NCBI RefSeq assembly: GCF_001541095.1
Contig: NZ_LMXH01000001.1
Coordinates: 1,824,842 to 1,888,841 of the forward strand
Direction of reading: 5' to 3'
DNA: 64,000 bases
Source: Paenibacillus sp. FJAT-26967
GTDB lineage: Bacteria; Bacillota; Bacilli; Paenibacillales; NBRC-103111
Shown: positions 1 through 9,284 of the stretch, in pieces
Position numbering within the stretch: position 1 is the first letter of the stretch
Layout: each line of letters begins with the position of its first letter
Notes under the pieces: generated by a model
The model's database searches: none
What the model saw: only the letters and a program-made list of their open reading frames with translations
What the model was told of the DNA's origin: nothing
Translations under genes and position numbers: made by a program

Positions 1-2258
1 TGATAATCGCAGTAGGAGCTTTTTTCTATGCGGGGCTGGTAACATACAGTGATAAGCTTAGCGCTTATACGAAGGCTTACTTTCGAGAACATAATTTAAG
101 TGACTTAAATGTATATTATAAGCACATTACGAAAGATGATGTGGCTGACTTAAGCCAAATTGAAGGGATAACGAAAGTTGAAGAACGTTATACCTTGGAT
201 GCCGTGCAGGTCTTTGAAGATTACAAAGCTTCCTTAAAGATTCATTCGATCCCGGACCAAAATGAAATTAATACACTTGCTATGATGGAGGGGCGTATCC
301 CGGCAACAATGGATGAGATTTTCTTAGATTCCCGTTATGCCAGGGAGCATCAGTATCGTGTAGGCGATCAAATCCGTATAAGTGCGAACGAAAAAGACTT
401 TACGTTTACAATTAGCGGCTTGGGAGAAAATGTCGAGCATGTAAAAAAGAACGAAACGCAAGACCACAAAACCTACGGGGTAGCTTATATGGCCGAAGAA
501 GCTGTACCCCAAATCGCAGGAAGTTTATTCTATAACGAAATTATCATTGATGCTGTGGAAGGTATGGATATTGACCAATTAGGTAAAACCATTGAAGCCC
601 GGACCAAGCACCTTGCTTATTTGGATCAAGTAAGTAAAGAACGGAGTTTCGCTTACTCCAAAATCAATCAAACGATTCAAAATAATGGATTGATGAGTAA
701 GGTTGTCCCTTTCGTTCTCTTTGTGATTTCAGCTGTTATCCTGTTTCTTACCATGTCGATGATTATAGATTCGCAAAGAAATCAAGTAGGGATCATGAAG
801 GCTTTGGGTATTAAAGACCGAAATATCATGCTTCATTACATGGGATACCCTGTGCTTGCCGGGATTGCGGGCTCAATCCTGGGTTCTTTCGTTGCTGCTT
901 TTGTATTTATTCCATTTGTAACTACGTCGAGTGCAAGGTCTTTCTCTCTGCCAGACATTACATACTCCCTTTCTATTTTTTCTTTCATTCCTCCTATTAT
1001 TTTCTCCAGCGCTTTTGGACTCCTTTCCTGTTACTTCAGCGGCAGAAAAATACTCAAAGAACGAGCAGCTCAGGCTATGCGACCTAAACCGCCAAAAACG
1101 ATGAAAAAGATAGGGATCGAGAGAATTCCGGGTTTATGGACGCGTATTTCTTATAGTTACAAGCTCATTCTTAGAAATATATTTTTAAATAAACAAAAAG
1201 CATTAGTGAGCTCAGTCGGTATTGTTGTAAGCACGGCTTTATTGATAACTGCTTTGGGTACGCAATCAGCCTTGTTAAAAGTAGCCAGCCAAGTTGAAGA
1301 TGTTTATTCCTATGATTTACGAGTAGATTATACGAGGGGAACGAATTCTGATTCGATTAAACTGCCCTCTGGAATTACAAAAAGTTATGATTTAGCAGCC
1401 TTTCCAGTTGTGTTCTTAAAAGATGGCGAAAAGGAGAATGCGACGTTAGTCGTTACGGAAAAAGAAAATAATCTCATTCATTTCTTTGACGAATATGACA
1501 AGAAGTTATTCTTGGAAAATAATGGTTTATTGGTACCCAAATCTTACGCCGACAACTATCAAATTGCAGAAGGGGATACCATCCAAGTAAAGTTCACAGC
1601 ACCGGAGCTTGAGAATAAAACGATAGATATGAAAGTTATACATATATCCACCCAGTATTCGAATCCCGCTTTTTATTCCACACCCGCCTATTTAAAGAGT
1701 TTTGACATAAATTACAGCCCAACCTCGCTTTTAGTTGAAGCAGACAGCCCGAAAGATCTCGCAAACGTTCGTGCCTATTTTGAACAAGATCCTCAAGTAG
1801 ACACAATTACAGACAAGCATGATCTGAAGAAAACAGCTCAATATATAGTGAAACAGAACAGTTTTGTATTTATTATGTTCATCATTTGTGCCGTTGTACT
1901 CTCCTTTGGCGCCATGTATACGATTTCTTCCATAAACATTTACGAAAGGAACCGTGAACTTGCAACACTTAAAGTTTTAGGCTACCAAAAATATAAAATA
2001 AACAGGCTTATATTTTTTGAGAACATCATACTGACCACATTTGCAGTAGTTGCAGCTTTGCCGATAAGCGGGTATATGTATTCAAATGTTGTAAAGGCAC
2101 TGTCCAGCACCCATCAACAAATCCTGGATAAACTAAATATTATTATTATAATGATCTCTGTTATTCTAGCGTTCTTACTCACCGTTGTATCTAACCTGCT
2201 GCTAAGGAGAAAAGTAGCCCAAATAAGTATGATCGAATCATTAAAAAGTATCGAATGA
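1..2258 (+). CDS. FtsX-like ABC transporter permease, 5'-truncated
   Basis: The reading frame is open from base 3, so the start lies outside the window; the GTG at 141 is only an internal codon. About 751 residues remain. The visible part has an extracellular-type domain, a block of membrane helices around bases 690-1040, a second soluble domain (about 1300-1840), and a final membrane block (about 1860-2230) ending in the IESLKSIE tail common in MacB/FtsX-type permeases. The motifs GIMKALGIKDRNI and LATLKVLGYQKYKI are the cytoplasmic coupling segments of the two FtsX repeats. Such permeases pair with an ATPase, probably encoded upstream, to export lipids or peptides or to resist antimicrobial peptides. 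The substrate cannot be told. Confidence 0.85.
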   Translation, partial: IIAVGAFFYAGLVTYSDKLSAYTKAYFREHNLSDLNVYYKHITKDDVADLSQIEGITKVEERYTLDAVQVFEDYKASLKIHSIPDQNEINTLAMMEGRIPATMDEIFLDSRYAREHQYRVGDQIRISANEKDFTFTISGLGENVEHVKKNETQDHKTYGVAYMAEEAVPQIAGSLFYNEIIIDAVEGMDIDQLGKTIEARTKHLAYLDQVSKERSFAYSKINQTIQNNGLMSKVVPFVLFVISAVILFLTMSMIIDSQRNQVGIMKALGIKDRNIMLHYMGYPVLAGIAGSILGSFVAAFVFIPFVTTSSARSFSLPDITYSLSIFSFIPPIIFSSAFGLLSCYFSGRKILKERAAQAMRPKPPKTMKKIGIERIPGLWTRISYSYKLILRNIFLNKQKALVSSVGIVVSTALLITALGTQSALLKVASQVEDVYSYDLRVDYTRGTNSDSIKLPSGITKSYDLAAFPVVFLKDGEKENATLVVTEKENNLIHFFDEYDKKLFLENNGLLVPKSYADNYQIAEGDTIQVKFTAPELENKTIDMKVIHISTQYSNPAFYSTPAYLKSFDINYSPTSLLVEADSPKDLANVRAYFEQDPQVDTITDKHDLKKTAQYIVKQNSFVFIMFIICAVVLSFGAMYTISSINIYERNRELATLKVLGYQKYKINRLIFFENIILTTFAVVAALPISGYMYSNVVKALSSTHQQILDKLNIIIIMISVILAFLLTVVSNLLLRRKVAQISMIESLKSIE

Positions 2259-2325
2259 TAAAGCTGTAGCTTTATGTGGCCCCTACAATGAAGGCAGAAG
2301 CAAATACGTTATTATGATAATAAGG

Positions 2326-2357
2326 AAAGTATACCAGTTAAATCAGGTATGCTTTTT
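2326..2357 (+). terminator. Intrinsic terminator after the FtsX permease
   Basis: Stem AAAGTATACC / GGTATGCTTT (one G-U pair) with a 10-nt loop, followed by a short T run. It lies 68 bases after the permease stop. A small palindrome, ATAAAGCT-GT-AGCTTTAT, also overlaps the stop codon. Confidence 0.55.
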
Positions 2358-2511
2358 GTACTGCAGTGCAGGTTATAAAACGATAAATAATATTAATCAC
2401 TATAATTAAAAAAATGTTCACTGCTTCCTTAAATTAGCTTGAAGACGTTTCCTTTTCATGCAAGAATGGAGGAGGAGTGAACTCTATAGACAATGGAGGA
2501 GAAGGAGAAGC

Positions 2512-3570
2512 ATGTCAAAACTTAAAATCGGTGTCATTGGTGCCGGCTCAATTTCCGAGTATCATTTCGGCGCGTACGCAAAGAACAGCCAAGTCGAAAT
2601 TCATGCGGTATGCGATCTGAACGAGGAGCGGGCGAAGGCCAAGGCTGATAAATACGGTGCTGTGAAAACGTTTACCGACTATCACCAGCTATTAGCCGAT
2701 CCTGAAATTGATGCAGTAAGCATTTGCACATGGAACAATACGCACGCAGAAATAAGTAAGGCTGCTGTAGAAGCAGGCAAGCACGTACTTGTAGAGAAGC
2801 CGCTGTGTAAGACTGTAGAAGAAGCAGAACAAGTACAGGAAGCCGTCCGCAAGTCGGGTAAGGTGCTGCAGGTCGGATTTGTGCGCCGTTTTGGAACGAA
2901 TACAAACGTAGCCAAACGTTTTATTGAAGCGGGTGAGCTAGGCGAGATTTACTATGCCAAAGCTACTGTGCTGAGACGTCTCGGCAATCCCGGCGGATGG
3001 TTCTCTGATGTGGAACGCTCCGGCGGCGGGCCTGTAATCGACATCGGGGTTCATGTAATAGATCTATGCTGGTATTTGATGGGCAAGCCAAAGGTGAAGT
3101 CCGTATCTGCAGTTACATATGACAAGCTGGGCAATCGTTCACATATTGAGAATTTAAGCTTCTATAAGGCTGCGGATTACGATGCGGCCAAGAATACGGT
3201 AGAAGATATGGCTTCTGCTCTGATCCGTTTTGAGAATGGGGCGGCGCTGTCCGTAGAAGCAAGTTTTACCCTGCATGCCAAGAAAGATGAAATTTCCGTT
3301 AAATTATTCGGCGACCAAGGCGGAGCTGAAATCGAGCCTGAACTGATGATCGTAACGGAGAAACATAACACAATTCTTAACCAGACTCCACAGATTGATC
3401 ACCTGACCTTTGATTTTGAAGCGGGCTTCCTTCGTGAAGTGGATCATTTCGTCGGCTGCTGTCTGGGCAACCATGAGACGATTTCACCCGTTGAAGACGG
3501 CTTAGAGCTGATGAAAATTTTGTGCGGTATTTATGAATCCAGTGCGGCAGGCAAAGAAATCGAATTATAA
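2512..3570 (+). CDS. Gfo/Idh/MocA-family NAD(P)-dependent sugar or inositol dehydrogenase
   Basis: 352 residues from the ATG at 2512, which follows the purine-rich site AATGGAGGAGAAGGAG; an upstream in-frame start at 2458 would add 18 unlikely Arg-rich residues. The N-terminal Rossmann fold begins GVIGAGSIS (residues 7-15). The family motif EKP is at 95-97 and the catalytic-type pair Asp177/His181 sits in VIDIGVHVIDL. These features fit oxidoreductases that oxidise a sugar or inositol hydroxyl group in the cytoplasm. The next gene, 21 bases downstream, encodes a sugar-phosphate isomerase-like barrel, so the two probably form a catabolic operon. The substrate is unknown. Confidence 0.88.
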   Translation: MSKLKIGVIGAGSISEYHFGAYAKNSQVEIHAVCDLNEERAKAKADKYGAVKTFTDYHQLLADPEIDAVSICTWNNTHAEISKAAVEAGKHVLVEKPLCKTVEEAEQVQEAVRKSGKVLQVGFVRRFGTNTNVAKRFIEAGELGEIYYAKATVLRRLGNPGGWFSDVERSGGGPVIDIGVHVIDLCWYLMGKPKVKSVSAVTYDKLGNRSHIENLSFYKAADYDAAKNTVEDMASALIRFENGAALSVEASFTLHAKKDEISVKLFGDQGGAEIEPELMIVTEKHNTILNQTPQIDHLTFDFEAGFLREVDHFVGCCLGNHETISPVEDGLELMKILCGIYESSAAGKEIEL

Positions 3571-3591
3571 TAGTCGGAGGTAAACAGCTAT

Positions 3592-4464
3592 ATGAGTATT
3601 CCGAATCCAATCGGCGTTATTGTAGACAGCTTCGGGCTGCCTGTACGTGAAGGCTTGCAGAAAGCCAAAGAAGTTGGAGCAGACGGCGTTCAAATTTATG
3701 CCATCAAAGGTGAAATGTACCCGGACAACCTGAACCCGGCTCAGCGCAAAGAGCTTAAGGCGTACATTGATTCACTCGGGCTTGAGGTATCCGCATTGGT
3801 AGGCGATTTCGGCGGACACGGTTTCCAGGTGCGGGCGGACAATAAAGAAAAGATCGAGAAATCCAAGCGCGTAATGGATCTCGCTCTGGAGCTCGGTACG
3901 AATATTGTTACGACGCATATCGGGATCGTTCCTTCCGAGCAGGACGAAATCTTCGAAGCCATGCAGGAAGCATGTGAAGAGCTTGGACAATATGCGAAAA
4001 GCATGAACGCCTACTTTGCAATTGAGACAGGCCCTGAGCCGGCCGCCCATCTCAAAAGCTTCTTGGACACGCTTAGCACTAATGGCGTCTCCGTTAACTT
4101 TGACCCGGCTAACATGATCATGGTTACAGGTGACGATCCTGTACAGGGCGTATATACGCTCAAAGACTATATCGTACACACCCATGTAAAAGACGGCCTG
4201 CGTCATCAGGAATTTGACCCGCGCATTCTATATGGAGCGGTAGGCTTTGAGCCGATGGGACACGAGCGTATTGCAGACATGCTGCGTGAAGGCAAGCTGT
4301 TCGAAGAGCTTCCGCTGGGTCAAGGGAAGGTTGATTTTGACCAGTACTTCAAAGCGCTTCAAGATATCGGATTTAAAGGCTATTTGACGATAGAGCGTGA
4401 AGTAGGGGATAACCCTGCCGAAGATATCCGTAAAGCAGTCGAATTTATTAAAGCATACCGTTAA
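3592..4464 (+). CDS. Sugar phosphate isomerase/epimerase (AP-endonuclease 2 TIM barrel)
   Basis: 290 residues with the ATG at 3592 behind the site GGAGGTAAACAGCT. The sequence reads as a xylose-isomerase-like TIM barrel: metal-ligand type segments occur at AIETGPEP, NFDPANM, HTHVKDG and LTIEREVG. Enzymes of this fold (IolE, IolH, Hyi types) isomerise, epimerise or dehydrate sugars using a divalent metal. It is the second gene of the pair begun by the dehydrogenase at 2512, and the combination resembles inositol or rare-sugar catabolism operons. The reaction cannot be fixed from sequence alone. The unit ends at the terminator at 4520. Confidence 0.85.
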   Translation: MSIPNPIGVIVDSFGLPVREGLQKAKEVGADGVQIYAIKGEMYPDNLNPAQRKELKAYIDSLGLEVSALVGDFGGHGFQVRADNKEKIEKSKRVMDLALELGTNIVTTHIGIVPSEQDEIFEAMQEACEELGQYAKSMNAYFAIETGPEPAAHLKSFLDTLSTNGVSVNFDPANMIMVTGDDPVQGVYTLKDYIVHTHVKDGLRHQEFDPRILYGAVGFEPMGHERIADMLREGKLFEELPLGQGKVDFDQYFKALQDIGFKGYLTIEREVGDNPAEDIRKAVEFIKAYR

Positions 4465-4519
4465 TAAGAACGGCTGGCCGGGCTATGACAAGCACGCCGC
4501 CTGACATTATCGGCGCACC

Positions 4520-4560
4520 AAAAAACCTTTCCAACCGGACTTCCGGCGGAAAGGTTTTTC
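4520..4560. terminator. Bidirectional intrinsic terminator
   Basis: Stem AAAAACCTTTCC / GGAAAGGTTTTT, about 12 bp, lies between the convergent isomerase gene and metQ. A and T runs on both sides allow it to serve both strands. Confidence 0.8.
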
Positions 4561-4615
4561 GTTCCTGCATCCCAGTCATGGAACACTCTGGGGTAATAAG
4601 CCAGTTCTGCTGTAA

Positions 4616-5467
4616 TTAGAATGCTGGAATGATGGAGCCTTGGTACTTGTCTTCGATGAATTTCTTAACTTCTGGCGTTTGCAGAGCTTTGATCAGCTTT
4701 TGAACCGCTTCTGCATTTTTATTATCTTCACGCGATGCGATGATGTTCACGTATGGCGAATTTTTATCTTCGATGAAAAGAGCGTCTTTCGCAGGTACCA
4801 GCTTCGCTTCAAGCGCATAGTTGGTGTTGATCAGGGCAAGCTCAACTTCGTCCAGTACGCGCGGCAGCATGGCTGCTTCGAGCTCTTTGATTTTCAGGTT
4901 CTTCTTGTTCTCGGTGATGTCTTTCGCAGTACCGGAGACACCAACGCCTTCTTTAAGCTTAATCAGTCCGCTTTTCTCAAGCAGGGCCAGAGCGCGGCCA
5001 CCGTTCGAAGGATCGTTCGGGATCGCTACGGTTGCTCCGTCTTTAATTTCATCAACGGATTTTACTTTACGGGAATATCCGCCGAAAGGCTCGATATGAA
5101 CGCCGCCTACGCTGGTAAGCTTTGTTCCTTTGTCTTTGTTGAATTGATCCAGGTAAGGCTGGTGCTGGAAGAAGTTTGCATCGAGCTGTTTCTCGCTCAG
5201 CTGAGTGTTCGGCAGAATATAGTCGGTGAATACTTTAACTTCCAAAGTGACACCTTCTGCTTTGAGCTTGTCCTTCACGGATTCGAGGATCTCTGCGTGA
5301 GGAACGGCGCTTGCGCCCACCTTGAGCGTTACTTCTTTGGGGGCATTCCCGGAGCCAGTACCGCCTTCAGGGGAAGGTGTTGCACCGGATTCAGGCTTGT
5401 TGCCGCAGGCCGACAAAGCAGCCAGGGCGATAATCAGGATAAAGACGAACAGTGTATTCTTTTTCAT
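4616..5467 (-). CDS. metQ: MetQ/NlpA methionine-binding lipoprotein
   Basis: 283 residues with a lipoprotein signal: basic MKKN, a hydrophobic stretch, then the lipobox LSAC followed by a Gly/Ser/Pro-rich linker. The mature part shows NlpA-family features: LKVGASAVPHAEIL near the start, LDANFFQHQPYL, VAIPNDPSNGGRALALLE, and ALINTNYAL. It captures D- or L-methionine outside the membrane and delivers it to MetI/MetN. It is the last gene of metN-metI-metQ, 39 bases after metI, all under the SAM riboswitch at 7259. Upstream AAAGGAGG supports the start. Confidence 0.93.
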   Translation of the reverse strand: MKKNTLFVFILIIALAALSACGNKPESGATPSPEGGTGSGNAPKEVTLKVGASAVPHAEILESVKDKLKAEGVTLEVKVFTDYILPNTQLSEKQLDANFFQHQPYLDQFNKDKGTKLTSVGGVHIEPFGGYSRKVKSVDEIKDGATVAIPNDPSNGGRALALLEKSGLIKLKEGVGVSGTAKDITENKKNLKIKELEAAMLPRVLDEVELALINTNYALEAKLVPAKDALFIEDKNSPYVNIIASREDNKNAEAVQKLIKALQTPEVKKFIEDKYQGSIIPAF

Positions 5468-5506
5468 CTTGCAGGTTTCCTCCTTTAATGTATTCTATTT
5501 ATCGCA

Positions 5507-6166
5507 TTATTTGCGCGTGAAGTGAAGAACCAGACGGTCTCCGATCATTTGCAAAATTTGCACCAGGATAAGAAGAATGACGACGGTCGTGATCATGACC
5601 TCTGTCTGGAAGCGCTGGTAGCCGTAGCGGATCGCCAGGTCACCCAGTCCGCCGCCGCCGATCATCCCGGACATCGCGGTGTAGGACACCAGTGTGACCG
5701 TGGTGATCGTAATGCCGGCGACTAGGCCCGGCAGGGCTTCCGGAAGCAGGACTCGGCGTACGATCTGTCCGCGTCCCGCACCCATGGATTGTGCGGCTTC
5801 GATAATGCCGCGGTCCACTTCGCGCAGGGCCGTTTCGACCAGCCGTGCGAAGAACGGCGCCGCTGCAATGACGAGCGGCGGGATAGTACCTTTGACGCCA
5901 ATGGATGTGCCCACGAGTACTTTGGTAAGCGGGATGACCGCGATCATCAGGATGACGAACGGGACAGACCGCAGCACATTGACGACAAAGGACAAAATAA
6001 TATTGGACAGCCGGTTCTCCAGCAGGTTGCCTTTGGAAGTCAGGAAGAGCAGAATTCCGATCGGCAGTCCGATTACGAAAGTAAACACGGCGGATAATCC
6101 AAGCATAATAAGCGTATCATTAGTAGCTGTTCCGATCTCGCTCCAGTCGAGTCTAGACCAATCCAT
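5507..6166 (-). CDS. metI: MetI methionine ABC transporter permease
   Basis: 219 residues from the ATG at 6166, chosen because GGAGGTG lies seven bases upstream; an earlier start at 6187 would place that ribosome site inside the gene. It has five or six membrane helices and the ABC permease coupling loop VDRGIIEAAQSMGAGRGQIV, typical of methionine permeases. It forms the membrane channel for methionine uptake with MetN and MetQ. Its start overlaps the last 14 bases of metN, suggesting translational coupling. Confidence 0.93.
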   Translation of the reverse strand: MDWSRLDWSEIGTATNDTLIMLGLSAVFTFVIGLPIGILLFLTSKGNLLENRLSNIILSFVVNVLRSVPFVILMIAVIPLTKVLVGTSIGVKGTIPPLVIAAAPFFARLVETALREVDRGIIEAAQSMGAGRGQIVRRVLLPEALPGLVAGITITTVTLVSYTAMSGMIGGGGLGDLAIRYGYQRFQTEVMITTVVILLILVQILQMIGDRLVLHFTRK

Positions 6167-7178
6167 GGTTGTACACCTCCACATCAAGGCCGCTCTCGCG
6201 AAGCAGGACGATGGTCTGCTCTGCGGCCTCGGCCGGTCCTTGCAGCCTTACGACAAGCTGGCCGTAAGGCGTGTTTTTCATCCGGGAAATCGTTCCCTGC
6301 AAGATCGAGAAGGTGACGCCGGTCTGCTGCACGGCTCTGGATAGAATCGGATCGTAAGTCGTCTCACCCAGGAAATTGATCTGGATTACGGTGCCGCTGA
6401 CATCAGTCTGATCTGCTGCAGCTGCATCCAGTTCCACCGGGTCGGCTACCTGTTCGATAAATTGCTTGGTAACTCCATGCCGGGGTTTCATGAATACCTC
6501 GGCAACAGACCCCTGCTCGACGATCTGACCCGCGTGGATAACGGCGACACGGTCACAAATCGAGCGGATGACGTGCATTTCGTGCGTAATGAGCACGATT
6601 GTGATATTCAGCTTGCTGTTAATGTCGAGCAGCAGAGCCAGAATCGAGTTCGTCGTCTGCGGATCGAGCGCCGATGTGGCTTCATCGCACAGCAGCACGT
6701 CCGGATTCGTTGCAAGCGCGCGAGCGATGCCGACTCTCTGCTTCTGTCCGCCGGACAGCTGTGCGGGGTATTTGCGGCCCTGCTCGCCAAGGCCGACAAG
6801 ATCCAGCAGCTCGCGGACTCGGGCCTGTACCGCGGATTTGCTTGTCCCCGCCAAACGAAGCGGGAAAGCGATGTTCTCTTCCACGGTTGCGGAAGAGAGG
6901 AGGTTGAAGTGCTGGAAAATCATGCCGATGCGGCGGCGCTGCTCCTGCAGACGCTTCGTGCTCAGGGATGTGAGATCGACTCCATCCACAATAACCTTTC
7001 CTTCGGTCGGACGTTCCAGAAGATTGATGCTCCGGAGGAGCGTGCTTTTACCGGCGCCAGAATGACCGATAATACCGAAAATTTCACCCTTCTCAATCGT
7101 GAGATTGATTTCTTTGAGGGCATGCGTTGTATGCGAACCGCTGCGGTATTCTTTTCTCAATTGCTGCAGCTTGATCAT
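6153..7178 (-). CDS. metN: MetN methionine ABC transporter ATPase
   Basis: 341 residues. Walker A is GHSGAGKST (about residues 38-46), the signature is LSGGQKQRVGIARAL, and Walker B is VLLCDEATSALDP. A C-terminal NIL domain (about 265-341) is present, the regulatory domain that binds methionine and inhibits transport in characterised MetN proteins. The protein powers methionine import. Its ATG follows GAAGGTGAAGCT. It is the first gene behind the S-box leader, so expression should fall when S-adenosylmethionine is abundant. Confidence 0.95.
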   Translation of the reverse strand: MIKLQQLRKEYRSGSHTTHALKEINLTIEKGEIFGIIGHSGAGKSTLLRSINLLERPTEGKVIVDGVDLTSLSTKRLQEQRRRIGMIFQHFNLLSSATVEENIAFPLRLAGTSKSAVQARVRELLDLVGLGEQGRKYPAQLSGGQKQRVGIARALATNPDVLLCDEATSALDPQTTNSILALLLDINSKLNITIVLITHEMHVIRSICDRVAVIHAGQIVEQGSVAEVFMKPRHGVTKQFIEQVADPVELDAAAADQTDVSGTVIQINFLGETTYDPILSRAVQQTGVTFSILQGTISRMKNTPYGQLVVRLQGPAEAAEQTIVLLRESGLDVEVYNHGLV

Positions 7179-7203
7179 AGCTTCACCTTCTTTGCTCGGA
7201 AAA

Positions 7204-7244
7204 ATAAGAAAAAACCCGATTTGTATAGGACAAAAAGGGCTTTT
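7204..7244 (-). terminator. Riboswitch expression-platform terminator before metN
   Basis: On the minus strand AAAAGCCC and TTTGT pair with ACAAA and GGGTTTTTT, followed by a T-rich tail. It lies between the S-box aptamer and metN, where SAM-bound RNA would terminate transcription. Confidence 0.85.
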
Positions 7245-7258
7245 CGGATATCGAAAAT

Positions 7259-7381
7259 GACCTTCTCATCTGCCAGAACCGATTAGGATTCTGAAGGAAT
7301 TGGCACCATGTCATTGCGTGAAATCGCTGCAATCGGTTGCCGGGCTTCGTCGGGCCTTGTCCCTCCGCCACTCTTGATAAG
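7259..7381 (-). promoter_or_regulatory. SAM riboswitch (S-box leader) controlling metNIQ
   Basis: The minus strand reads TTATCAAGAGTGGCGGAGGG, then GGCCC, GAAGCCCGGCAACC, GGTGCCAATTCC and finally AGATGAGAAGG. These are the conserved S-box blocks in the right order: P1, the kink-turn, the SAM-binding core and the closing P1 strand. The terminator at 7204 completes an OFF switch. Binding of S-adenosylmethionine should repress the methionine importer. Confidence 0.95.
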
Positions 7382-7537
7382 AAAATTTAGCATATACAGT
7401 TGTCTGGTTTGCTAAGGGATTGCTTCTTTATTGCTTCATTCGTTGAAAAAGACAATTCCGAGTATAACCTAACGGAGTTTGGTAAGTCAATCATTATTTC
7501 ACCATGGGTTATTTAACCAAAGTCAGGAGAGATTAAG

Positions 7538-8323
7538 ATGGCATTTATCCAATGTGATTTCTATTCGGAAGTACTGGGTGTATCTACGTCAGTGAATGTT
7601 CTTCTGCCCGAGCAGACGACCACACAAATCGGAATGGAAGGCAGGTCGTCCGGGCGCAAACACCCCACGCTGTATCTGCTTCATGGCCTGTCCGATGATC
7701 ATTCCATCTGGATGCGGCGCACGGCTGTCGAAAGATACGCGGCTCCGCTCGGAATCGCTGTCGTTATGCCGAATATCGGAAGAAGCTTCTATACGGATAT
7801 GGCCTGCGGGTACAACTATTGGACGTTCCTGTCGGAAGAGCTTCCGAGGGTATGCCAGTCCTTCTTCCCATTATCGGACCGGCAGGAGGACACGTTTGTC
7901 GCCGGTCTTTCTATGGGAGGGTATGGCGCATTCAAGTGGGCCCTGCGCCAACCCGATCGGTTTGCAGCCGCCGCGAGTCTGTCGGGAGCTATGCGTGTGC
8001 AGGAGATGGCTGAACGTGTTCCGCATGATTACCGGTTAATCTTCGGAGAAGGCAGGGAACTTGCGGCGGAGAATGATCTTTTTGCACTGGCTGCCAAAGC
8101 CGCCGAAGAGAAGACCACGCTTCCCCGGTTATATCAGTGCTGCGGAACAACCGATTTTCTCTTTGAGGAGAATACGGCTTTCCGCGATCATTTATTGAAC
8201 CTCGGAATTACGTCCCACTACGAAGAGGAAGAAGGCACAGCTCATGAGTGGGCCTATTGGGACAGGCAGATTGCCAAGGTGCTGAACTGGCTTCCTGTGA
8301 ACGGACTCAAAGATAACGAATGA
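7538..8323 (+). CDS. Alpha/beta-hydrolase esterase (Esterase D / tributyrin esterase-like)
   Basis: 261 residues, cytoplasmic, with no signal peptide. The nucleophile elbow GLSMGGYG places the catalytic serine at 125; likely partners are Asp206 (CCGTTDFLF) and His236 (GTAHEWAYWD). LYLLHGLSDDHSIWMRR is typical of the Esterase D/antigen 85-like family that includes EstA tributyrin esterases and S-formylglutathione hydrolases. It probably hydrolyses short acyl esters; the physiological substrate is unknown. AGGAGAG precedes the ATG. It stands alone between the met operon leader and a terminator. Confidence 0.88.
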   Translation: MAFIQCDFYSEVLGVSTSVNVLLPEQTTTQIGMEGRSSGRKHPTLYLLHGLSDDHSIWMRRTAVERYAAPLGIAVVMPNIGRSFYTDMACGYNYWTFLSEELPRVCQSFFPLSDRQEDTFVAGLSMGGYGAFKWALRQPDRFAAAASLSGAMRVQEMAERVPHDYRLIFGEGRELAAENDLFALAAKAAEEKTTLPRLYQCCGTTDFLFEENTAFRDHLLNLGITSHYEEEEGTAHEWAYWDRQIAKVLNWLPVNGLKDNE

Positions 8324-8410
8324 AGTTAACTTAGTAGCCCAAGCCGAGAAGAATCTCTGAATAACTAAAGAACCGACTGAAGGGTGCAGCTGTATAGGCT
8401 GGTCCTTGTG

Positions 8411-8473
8411 CGAAAACCGCTGCCATACAGCGCATACGCGAAACTGGCGTCTGCCTTAGGGCAGCGGTTTTCT
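8411..8473. terminator. Long-stem terminator between convergent genes
   Basis: A 13-bp stem, GAAAACCGCTGCC / GGCAGCGGTTTTC, encloses a 35-nt loop. It separates the esterase gene from the convergent gene at 8500 and could act on both strands. Confidence 0.7.
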
Positions 8474-8499
8474 GATATCCGGACAAATGCAGCTGTCAG

Positions 8500-9186
8500 T
8501 TATGTGACGGATTGTTCGAGCCGGGGCCAAGCAGATTTCCATTCCTGGAGTCCGAGTTCGACTTCGCTGCGGGGAAGTCCGCCGTCCTCCAGCTCCCGAT
8601 CGCTCAAATGAAGCAGCCGTTCGTAGAAATGTAATCCCCATTCAGGAAGCTGCCTGTCGTCACTTATCTCACGTCCCAATTCATACAGGATGTTCTCGGC
8701 TTCATCGAAGCGGCCCCGGGCTGCGAAGTATTCCATTTGTTTAAAATGGGTGGCAGGGGACAAACGGTAAGCTTTCAGCCGGTTCTGAAGGGCCGTAATT
8801 TCCTCATGTACCGGAATATCTTTGGTATCGGCACCCTGCTCGGCCGCATGGTAGTACAAGTACAGGGCGTTAGCACGTCGCTGATAGGCTTCCCGTTCCT
8901 GTCCCATATCCTCATAAATCTCGCCTTCTTCACGAAGCAGCCTGGCTGCCGCGACCAGCTTCTCGTTGTTAAGAGCCGGTCCTGTTCGGAGCATGCGAAA
9001 CGCATCTTCCTCCTGTACGGATCCGAGAACTTTGGCAGGGGGGAGATAGAATTTTCCATAAAGTTCTCCGAGCGCTTCCAGCGCTTCTTCATGCTTGTTC
9101 TCTTTGCGGAGTTTAGCGACCCGGCTTGCGATGGCTTCGATCATTCTGGAAATCATGGTGATCAGATAGTCTTTGCGTTCGAACAA
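8500..9186 (-). CDS. Uncharacterised helical-repeat protein (DUF6483-like)
   Basis: 228 residues read from a TTG at 9186 that follows GGAGGGG by seven bases. It is almost entirely alpha-helical with repeated helix pairs such as EEALEALGELYGKFY, EEGEIYEDMGQEREAYQRR and FDEAENILYELGREI, which resemble TPR units. There are no membrane segments and no catalytic motif. From memory it resembles the DUF6483 family of Bacillales; no function is assigned. It lies 98 bases downstream of ypdA and may be cotranscribed with it. Confidence 0.75.
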   Translation of the reverse strand: MFERKDYLITMISRMIEAIASRVAKLRKENKHEEALEALGELYGKFYLPPAKVLGSVQEEDAFRMLRTGPALNNEKLVAAARLLREEGEIYEDMGQEREAYQRRANALYLYYHAAEQGADTKDIPVHEEITALQNRLKAYRLSPATHFKQMEYFAARGRFDEAENILYELGREISDDRQLPEWGLHFYERLLHLSDRELEDGGLPRSEVELGLQEWKSAWPRLEQSVT

Positions 9187-9284
9187 ATGAATCCCCTCCG
9201 TTATGAAGCGTTTCAGTTCTGCCGCCTAGCCCCTAAGAGTCTAGAATTAAACGATGCGAGGTATATTCGTGCTTCCTTAACTGC

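Noticed and set aside
4640-5488. 282-codon plus-strand ORF opposite metQ
   Set aside because: Shadow frame; metQ on the minus strand has all family motifs and lies in a riboswitch-controlled operon.
7183-7371. 62-codon minus-strand ORF upstream of metN
   Set aside because: It lies entirely within the SAM riboswitch and its terminator; the conserved RNA explains the sequence.
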